NCBI GenBank assembly: GCA_012932295.1
Contig: JAAONU010000002.1
Coordinates: 16,591,388 to 16,655,387, forward strand
Length of the DNA stretch: 64,000 nt
Direction of reading: 5' to 3'
Source: Cyclina sinensis
Lineage: Eukaryota; Mollusca; Bivalvia; Venerida; Veneridae
The position numbers and the translations under genes are program-made. Positions 56,801 through 64,000 of this stretch are shown here, piece by piece (position 1 is the first letter of the stretch; every line of letters begins with the position of its first letter). A model generated the notes under the pieces. That model did no database searches and had not been told where the DNA came from. It worked only from the letters and a program-made list of their open reading frames with translations.

Positions 56801-57403
56801 AAGAGAAAGATAATGTGCTAACTTAATAAGAAAGTACGTGTATTTCAACATATAACAGTTCCATAACAAAACAAGGAAGCGTATTAGTAAGAGAAATGTC
56901 ATCTCGGACGTTTAATTTCAATGCATTGTAAGTTTCAGAGCACCAAACAGGGTTTTACAGTCGCCAATTTACCAAAATAGTCAACATTCAAAACATTAAA
57001 ATTCTCTATATCTTAAGGGAATGATAGAGTTAAGTTTATTGTAAGACAATTCAATCTAACTGCGCCGTTACTCTAATGAAAGGTAACATTAAGACTGATT
57101 TGTAGGTCTATTCTAGATTCCTCTATCCGTTGTTCCTAAAATCAATTCTTCTGGAGGAATCGTCGTATTCCATTACTTGTTTATTTAATGCTTTTTCATG
57201 CGGATTTTCCTTTTTCTAGAGTGAAACACAGATTTATAAGAAATGACTTATCAGACACATTATTAAAATGAGTAAGTTGAAGAAAAGACCGATGAACGTA
57301 GTTGTTTGAACTAAGGGGGAAATTCTATAAGCTTTGTACTTCATCTGATATGAAAAATATTAGTTTGTTAAAACAACTCAGACCAGACGCTTTTTACGTC
57401 GAC

Positions 57404-57423
57404 GGGAGGGGGTGGGGGTGGGG
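57404..57423 (+). other. G-quadruplex-forming motif
   Basis: GGGAGGGGGTGGGGGTGGGG is four G-runs separated by single bases, a canonical strong quadruplex pattern, in an otherwise AT-rich intergenic stretch. Confidence 0.8.
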
Positions 57424-58129
57424 CAGTAATTTACGTTAGCTGTCGCAGACCGATACAAAAGCACCGACCATTAAGAAGTATCACTTTAGTTAAGTTTTCA
57501 TAACATTTTAAATATTCCGTTTTATTAACAAGACAAGGTAAAATTAGCAATGGTCCGTTAATTGTTGGTGTAATGCATTAACGTGTAAGAGCAGGTATAA
57601 TGCCTAAAACTTGATTATGTTTATATAATCAATACAGTTTAAATTGGATGACAAACCTATTACAATTGCAAATCGCTTTACCTAGCATCAATAGGCGTCC
57701 GTTATTGTTATTTGTTTGCCAACGATTGTCAATTAGTAAGAAGTACTGAAATTGACAAGCAAGTAATGTACACAATTTTAGTAAATTTCTACACTCTACT
57801 TACTAATTATATTAGCAGATATAAAAAGACCTCCAGAATAACATTTCTGTTCTCGGCATTATCATTCATTTAACTTAAACAGCGATATTTGAAGTGTGTT
57901 CTTTCAATCACAGGAACTGTTATCAAACTGTAGAGACTTCTTTTTTATTTAGTTAGGCATTCACTGACATCTATTATTTACTGAGATTTTTATAACACGT
58001 ACAGTTCTATTTATTTTCCAGCAAAATGCATATAATTAATAAATGTATTATATGTAAATGATTGTATATGTAAAGGCAATATTGGTGTAAAGTTTAGACA
58101 AAGAGGCAATTTACTATCCGTTATAACCA

Positions 58130-58260
58130 CAGCGAGGTGACTTTATTGGTTCTCGTGTACGGAACCCATTCATCGTAAGAGCAATCATCTACGAGTAATT
58201 ATACAGGGTCTGGTCTTATATGTAAATATAAATATATAATATCTGAACATAGAGCTATAT
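58130..58260. repeat. Local duplication related to 43460-43570
   Basis: See the earlier copy; shared words are GAGTAATTATACAGGGTCTG and GGTCTTATATG. Confidence 0.5.
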
Positions 58261-58699
58261 TTATAAATTCATTTGGTAGTATATATGGCTGTTATAGCTT
58301 CGCAACTATAATAAACGATGGGTGATTCAGTTCAGTGTGGACACATAACAGTGTTACTCCTTCCTATTCAAGTAAATGACAAAAAACCTTTACGTCACCT
58401 TCATGGTAAAATTATCAAAACATTTTTTGTAACTTTGACTTGTTACACGACATTGTATAAAATACCATAAAATTGTGAAAATAATGAAATTCCTGACTAA
58501 ACAGAACGTAAACTCATAAAATAATGCCGATAAAATATTTGATAAATAATCTTTATTACAAGTAAAATTTGAGGAGTTTTTTTATCTGGAAATAACACCC
58601 TTTTTTCTTAACTTCTCAAGTGAACACGCATGTCTGTCCAGCTGGACCACTGACCTCTGTCAAACGGTCGTTACATTGACCACACATTCGAATCACATA

Positions 58700-59511
58700 T
58701 ATATAGAGGATATTTGTTTGTTTTTGTGGAAGATGAGAATTTATTTCATCGAGTGAACACCATATGTGATATTTTCACGAGTGGCGCAGCCACGAGTTAA
58801 AATATAAACATATGGTGTTCACGAGATGAAATAAATTCCCATCTTCCACTAAAAAACACACAAATTTTCTTTTTATTTTATGCCAACACGTCAAAAATGG
58901 GTATTTTATGACATTTTTACTCAGGGCCTTCAATAAATTCCCCATGGTGAGCCCCAAATCAGTTAATGCGTACTTTGGTCAAACCGTTACTCCGCACAAA
59001 AAAAAGTGCAGACAATCTCCAATACATATAATAACTTTACTTCTGCTGAAATAAACTGAATACACTTTCATCAAATAACATTTATTTTTCTCTACACAGT
59101 TTATCAATTTTTATTTAATTTTAGCCATACATACTTTAATTATAAAAGCGGATTAATACCGAGTAATATTCAATCAATTGATTTGAAAGTCGGCCATATT
59201 GGATATTGTCCATGTGAGTTATGTAAACAAATCAGACATTTTAAATAATTTATGGCGAATTTCATCATTGTTCACAACTAGTTAGGCTCAGGAATTCAAT
59301 ATTATAACTGGATTTAACAAGGTAAATACATTTCACTCGCTGTCACTGTCTGAAATACAGCGGATTCTCTTGTATTTACGTGGTGGGGGAAAAAGTAGTT
59401 CCGGCACAAACAGTGGATTATCAAAATGGTAATTTCACTGATTCAAAACAGTGGATTATCACTTTTATCTCACTGATATTTCCCTATATTTCATTGGTAG
59501 ACATAAAATAA
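58700..59511. mobile_element. Palindrome-bearing dispersed element, copy 2 (deleted form)
   Basis: Direct copy of 41095-42091. The palindrome arms carry small changes (one base lost in CATATGTGATATTTTC). The sequence jumps from CGTGGTGGGGG to AAAAAGTAGTTCCGG, skipping ~195 bp. A short insertion (GTTAGGCTCA) is present near 59281. Confidence 0.85.
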
Positions 59512-59739
59512 GACTGTATATCAATGAAATGTTTCCTTGTTCGATCGATTTAAATCATATCGCCCTGTCTTTCCTGTTTGTAAAACCCCAAGTTGTTAGC
59601 TTTTCCCTAAATTTTAAGTATTGAAACACAAGAAAGGAGAATCCATATAGATGAAGTTTCTTAAAAATTAAGGACGATAAAATACAAGGCAGAAAAGTAT
59701 AATTGAAATTGAAATGAAACTTAGTGTATCAACAAAGAA

Positions 59740-60040
59740 GCTTAGTGTATATGTAGCACAGGGCGGAAAAGTGAAAGTACATTCACCAGGAAGCCTAGTT
59801 TACGTGTACTCACAAGGAAGCTTAATGTGTATGAAGCACAGGGCAGATAAGTGTAAGTGTACACACAAGAAAGCTTAGAGTACGTGTACTCACAAGGAAT
59901 CTTGGTGTACGTGTACTCACATGGGAGCTTAGTCTTGGTGTACCAACATGGCAGATTGGTGTTCGTGTACTCGCAAGGAAGCTGGGTGTAGGTGTATTCT
60001 CAAGGAAACTTAGTGTAGATGTACCTCTAAGGACACTTAG
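59740..60040. repeat. 27-bp minisatellite
   Basis: Units close to AGCTTAGTGTACGTGTACTC plus ACAAGGA recur with anchors at 59811, 59862, 59891, 59918, 59945, 59972, 59999 and 60026; most spacings are exactly 27 bp. Because 27 is a multiple of 3, the minus strand stays open with a nine-residue repeat (STRTPRFLV-like). I take this as a by-product and not a gene. Confidence 0.82.
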
Positions 60041-60226
60041 TGAAAATGTTTCCATTATCTGTCATAATGTTAAAATTTTGATTTAATATCTTTGGTGCCA
60101 AAATAGTGCAACCTTCCCTATGGAAAAAATGAAAGAAAAAAGTACTTTAAATGTTTAAGTCATCGGTTGCTGAACACGTTTGCTTTCAATTGAATTCCTA
60201 GCATATTTAGAGTAAAGAATTTAATA

Positions 60227-60665
60227 CTACCGCTTTCAAAACTGATTAGAGTTCCACGTATTCGTAAAGCGGTAAAAAGTGACTTTACGATGTTTTATTT
60301 CAGTAGCTTAAATTGTTCTCGACTGATCATCCAATCACAACTAGGCAGTTTTCTCAGGTATACCTGCCAATAAAACTGCGTCTTGCAATCTACCCGGAGC
60401 CAGAAAAATGTGCCTGGACGGCGCCAAAGTTGCTGTGACGTAATTGTCGCTGCGTTGCTACCGGAAATCTTCACTCAATATGTTTTTTTTCTAACCGTTT
60501 TTCCATTTCGTACACAGAATGACACTTAAATGACTTTTGACAGGTAAAAGGCCAAGTTTGAAAGAAACACATTTGGCGGCGCTTTAATTGATTTTTGACA
60601 GATGTACCGACGAGTCTCGTTCATTACCAAACAGTGTAAACTCTAATCAGTTTTGCAAGCGGTAG
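60227..60665. mobile_element. MITE with terminal inverted repeats, copy 2 (opposite orientation)
   Basis: Its ends match the 39552-39964 element (CTACCGCTTTCAAAACTGAT... with one change on the left, the standard end on the right), and it is flanked by TA (60225-60226, 60666-60667). The inside is the reverse complement of copy 1 with many substitutions. It is 439 bp. Confidence 0.9.
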
Positions 60666-60669
60666 TACA

Positions 60670-63650
60670 TATACCCGGAAAGTCACCAGATGTAAATATG
60701 ATGTTTTGAATTTATAATTGAGTATTGCCTATCTGATACAAAAAAAAAACATACCAATTAAAAAAAACTGTTTAGATACTGTTAAATGGACTATATCGCA
60801 ATATTTTTTGATTGATATTAAACGCGTATTATAAATAAAATCTTGGTTAATTTAATACTAAACTGACGTATTGTAATTTCATACTACCACCTTTTCTAAC
60901 AGAAATACTTGTAAAGAGAACAGCCATTTGATTAAAATAACAGTTTTTAGTTAGACATTGTCCATATCTGAAGGGTCTTCATTAATTCATAGTAACCTTT
61001 TATCAAAATGTAAACACCCCATGTTTAAAAATGCATAAACTGTCAAGTTTTTTTTATCTTTACAGAAATTGAGAACGCTATTGCCAAGTTTACATTAACG
61101 TAATTAATAACCCAAGTCTAATATATGACTATATAGTTTCATTCTGTAAATAGTCAAATTGTGTCACGGTATTTTTTCGACGGAAACAAATGAGATTATT
61201 CGAGATAATTTAAATCATTAAAAAATTATTTCATATAATGTATTGTGAACGGGCTCTTAATTACAAAAAAATGCTACTAGTATTCCATACTTGAAACACC
61301 GTTGGATTTGATGAGGTTCTTCTAATTAGAAAAAAAGGCGATGACTTAAAAGAAAAAACGGTCCAGTCAATAACAACTGAAATAAGACTCTTAGATTACA
61401 TTTGATGATCTGCTTGCACATTTAATTAGATTTCATACACATTTGTAATATAACATCTAGCTGATAGTTACTTTAAATCAGACAATAAAATGTCCCCTTT
61501 CCTCGAAAATCAATCAATATATATTTGTCTCAAGAATAAATTAATTCACAAACGACAGGTCTGAAGGCAATATACAGTAATATTAATTTTAAGAGCACAG
61601 CTTTAGCGGTTACTTTTTTGTTTTTTAGAAAGACAAAACTATGAGTATCCTAGCAAATGTAATTCTTCTCGAACCAGATTGAGAATGAAAGAACAGCAAT
61701 GAAAAACAAATAAAATAAAACAAACCAGGACTCATTTATCTTATAGGACATTAAACAACTTAAATGCTCTCTTGGAAAACAATGCTATAGAAATAAATAA
61801 ACCCATCTGTTAATGAATTCTGACTTTTCACTCAGACTTACTTTCACAAGGAATATTTGAGCAGATACGTTCAAGTTTCACCTTAGAAAGAAATAACAGT
61901 TCTTTTGGCCCACCACCAGAAATATCTATACAATATAGAACGTTTAAACTAGTTGTTTGGGTGTTCTTTTCACGAGAAAGAGAACTAACAATAAATAAGT
62001 TTTATTTCTAGGACTTCATATGAAAGTTCTATATCAATTTGTGTAGAAGCAACATTTGAAAGGTTACATTTTTTCCATCTTATTCATAAAATATTATACT
62101 TACGCGCTTGAAAAGTAATAACTTGCTTAAAATAAAAATATTTCAAAAATGAATTGTTCACAGACTATATAAAAATAATAAAAATGGCATCATTTTTGCA
62201 AAATGCATGATACTGAACTCTATAAAAATTATCGTTCCATTTTGTCTGTAACAAAGGCGTTTATGGCTTTGTCGTAATTCCATAAATGACCAGCCAAACT
62301 CGATTATTTTACTGCCGTTTGCATCAGTGTTCATACTTAAACATAAGACAGTACTACTTTAGGTTTACCTAGATAAATAGATTTTCAAAAAGGCACGTTA
62401 TTATATACGAATAACTGCTATCAAATTAATCACACGAAGAGGAATAAAGCAAATCGTAGATATTTAAATTGCTTTTTACAATTCCTATACATTCACTTCA
62501 AAATGCATCCCATTTACAAACTGATTGTATCTCAAAATAATAATTTTAACCCCCCAAAAAGTCTATAATAATAACAAAACATATTGATTTAATTGTCCTT
62601 TATAACAGATGAATTTCGAATAGCGACATTTCAAACAAGTATTAGATATTTTCAATCATCTGACAGGTGGTATTTGGCAGGTAGACTTTGCCTACATTGT
62701 ACATTTAAGGAAAGGTCAAATGTTTACAATAATATTTTACAGAACGCGTCTGTCATACATTTAAATGTTATGTAACACCTTAAGTATATATCAGACGTAA
62801 TATTGTAAAGAGAACAAATTCCTAAAATCTTAGATATGGTTGACCTGACATTTTTCCTGGAAAGGATTATGAATATAAGCAATATTGGTACATTTCATTT
62901 TTTTCTTTTATGTGTGTGCGTGTTTAACGCATCGTTATTAGTACGTACTAGCTACCAGCTTTCTCACACGACATGGATGATCTAAAGAGGGGATTGAACC
63001 AATGACCCTCAATCAGTGGTTAAGTTATAATAAATCATCGACATTGAGCACTCGAAGGAACAGCAAACTATTTATCAAATGTTATCAACTAATAATCAAC
63101 TTGGTAAGCTGTTCAAGGGAAATACAAGAAGCAATACGCTTTTAACGCCAGAAGAGTCATTTCCTATTGTAATATTGAACAAGAACGAAGGTGACAATTT
63201 CGTGGATGTCCTTTATTCGTCAAGGAATGTTATATTTGTTATAGAGATATTAAGCAGCTGTATGAAATAAGATACTATTATATGGTAAAAGGAAAAATGG
63301 ATTCTCTTTTGAGTTGTACTAAATAAGAATTCTAAAATATGACGAATAGTCTTTCTTGACAGTGCTGTCTCCTTTCACTGTTACATAACAGAAAACAGAA
63401 GCCTTTGCCCAGACGCAATCAGTAATCTCCGTCGAAAAGAGCCTTGAAAATGCGTATTGAGAAAGCAATTTTAGTCTTTACTGCTACAGCAACGTTACGT
63501 TTTAAATCAATCTTAAGTAGTGAATGCAATGATTGATAGGAAAAATGTAACATTTCAAGTTTAATGTTAAAACTTACAAAAGTAAAGTATGCACTTGTTT
63601 GAAATAAGTAAAAAAGCAATTTCTCTCTGACACGCTTCAAAGCTCTTTAT
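60670..63650. other. 3-kb AT-rich stretch, no gene recognised
   Basis: No exon of a recognisable family was seen. A weak tRNA-like B box (minus strand GGTTCAATCCC near 62988-62998) may mark an old SINE. Confidence 0.4.
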
Positions 63651-63654
63651 TGCA

Positions 63655-63990
63655 AAATCATTTCACAAATAATCTAATCTTTCCTAGCAGTTATTCAGAA
63701 GTCATCTCTCAAGATATCTATTTCAGTGTTTAAAAACATTCATTTTTATGTTCAATTTTATACGCTACTGCAACAAGTCACTATTTGTTCTTGAATTAAC
63801 CTGAATTTTATTCTGATATGCTATTTATATGTAAGTAGACGATAGAATTTCATAAGTTGGAGTGTGACATAACAGACACTTTTTATGAAGCTATATCATC
63901 TTGTACGTTCTGTATTGTTCTCGTAATGTCACTGTGCTGTTATTTATAGCACATTTGTGTATTTAAATGGACCAACATAATTATAAGCAT
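63655..63990. repeat. Local duplication, copy 2
   Basis: Diverged direct copy of 56440-56800, 7.2 kb away, running close to the window end, where it may continue. Confidence 0.8.
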
Positions 63991-64000
63991 ATATTTCAAC

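Larger units (their letters stand above)
55746..58125. other. 2.4-kb stretch without gene; holds a duplication and a G-quadruplex motif
   Basis: No coding family was recognised. Contains 56440-56800 (duplicated near the window end) and the G-run at 57404-57423. Confidence 0.4.

Overview
This is a piece of an animal nuclear genome, most likely from a bivalve mollusc. The genes are split into short exons (about 70-190 bp) with GT/AG borders and long AT-rich introns. The sequence is full of dispersed and tandem repeats ending in GGACGGACGGAC-type tracts and in GCTCACCTGAGC hairpins, which are familiar from clam genomes. The bivalve assignment is an inference from repeat style and protein flavour. 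There are no bacterial operons, and nearly all open frames over 60 codons are either single exons or chance frames.

Two genes can be rebuilt with consistent reading frames, and they converge tail to tail. (1) At 1-6904 (+) lies the 3' part of a contactin-family neural/septate-junction adhesion gene: the end of the last Ig domain, four fibronectin type III domains and a hydrophobic C-terminus of GPI-signal type, in 11 exons. (2) At 36490-8564 (-) lies what looks like a complete gene for a secreted or surface-anchored fasciclin-domain (FAS1) protein. It has 22 coding exons and 1097 codons plus a stop: a signal peptide exon, seven FAS1 domains of three exons each, then a Thr/Pro stalk and a hydrophobic C-terminal segment. 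From domain 2 onward the exon triplets repeat with introns in strict phase order 0-1-2, which points to growth by duplication of one three-exon module. Both products are expected at the cell surface in adhesion, but nothing here shows that they act together.

The FAS1 introns hold much repeat DNA. There are composite elements with terminal hairpins (8.9-11.0, 15.0-18.1, 29.8-31.0 kb), one containing a 145-bp satellite with a recent four-monomer higher-order repeat. A 92-bp minisatellite (19.1-20.0 kb) has copied the splice acceptor and first codons of FAS1 exon 15. There are also a SINE with target-site duplication (22.6 kb) and an 800-bp GATC-rich element with 32-bp terminal inverted repeats (31.7-32.5 kb).

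From 36.5 kb to the end I see no convincing host gene. The region holds two copies of a terminal-inverted-repeat MITE in opposite orientation (39.6 and 60.2 kb), two copies of a long-palindrome element (41.1 and 58.7 kb), a broken retroelement endonuclease fragment (42.1-42.6 kb), further GGACGGAC-type repeats (42.6, 50.2, 53.9-55.7 kb), several diverged local duplications, a 27-bp minisatellite and a G-quadruplex motif. All exon borders were read by eye from splice consensus and frame continuity. No transcript or database evidence was available.
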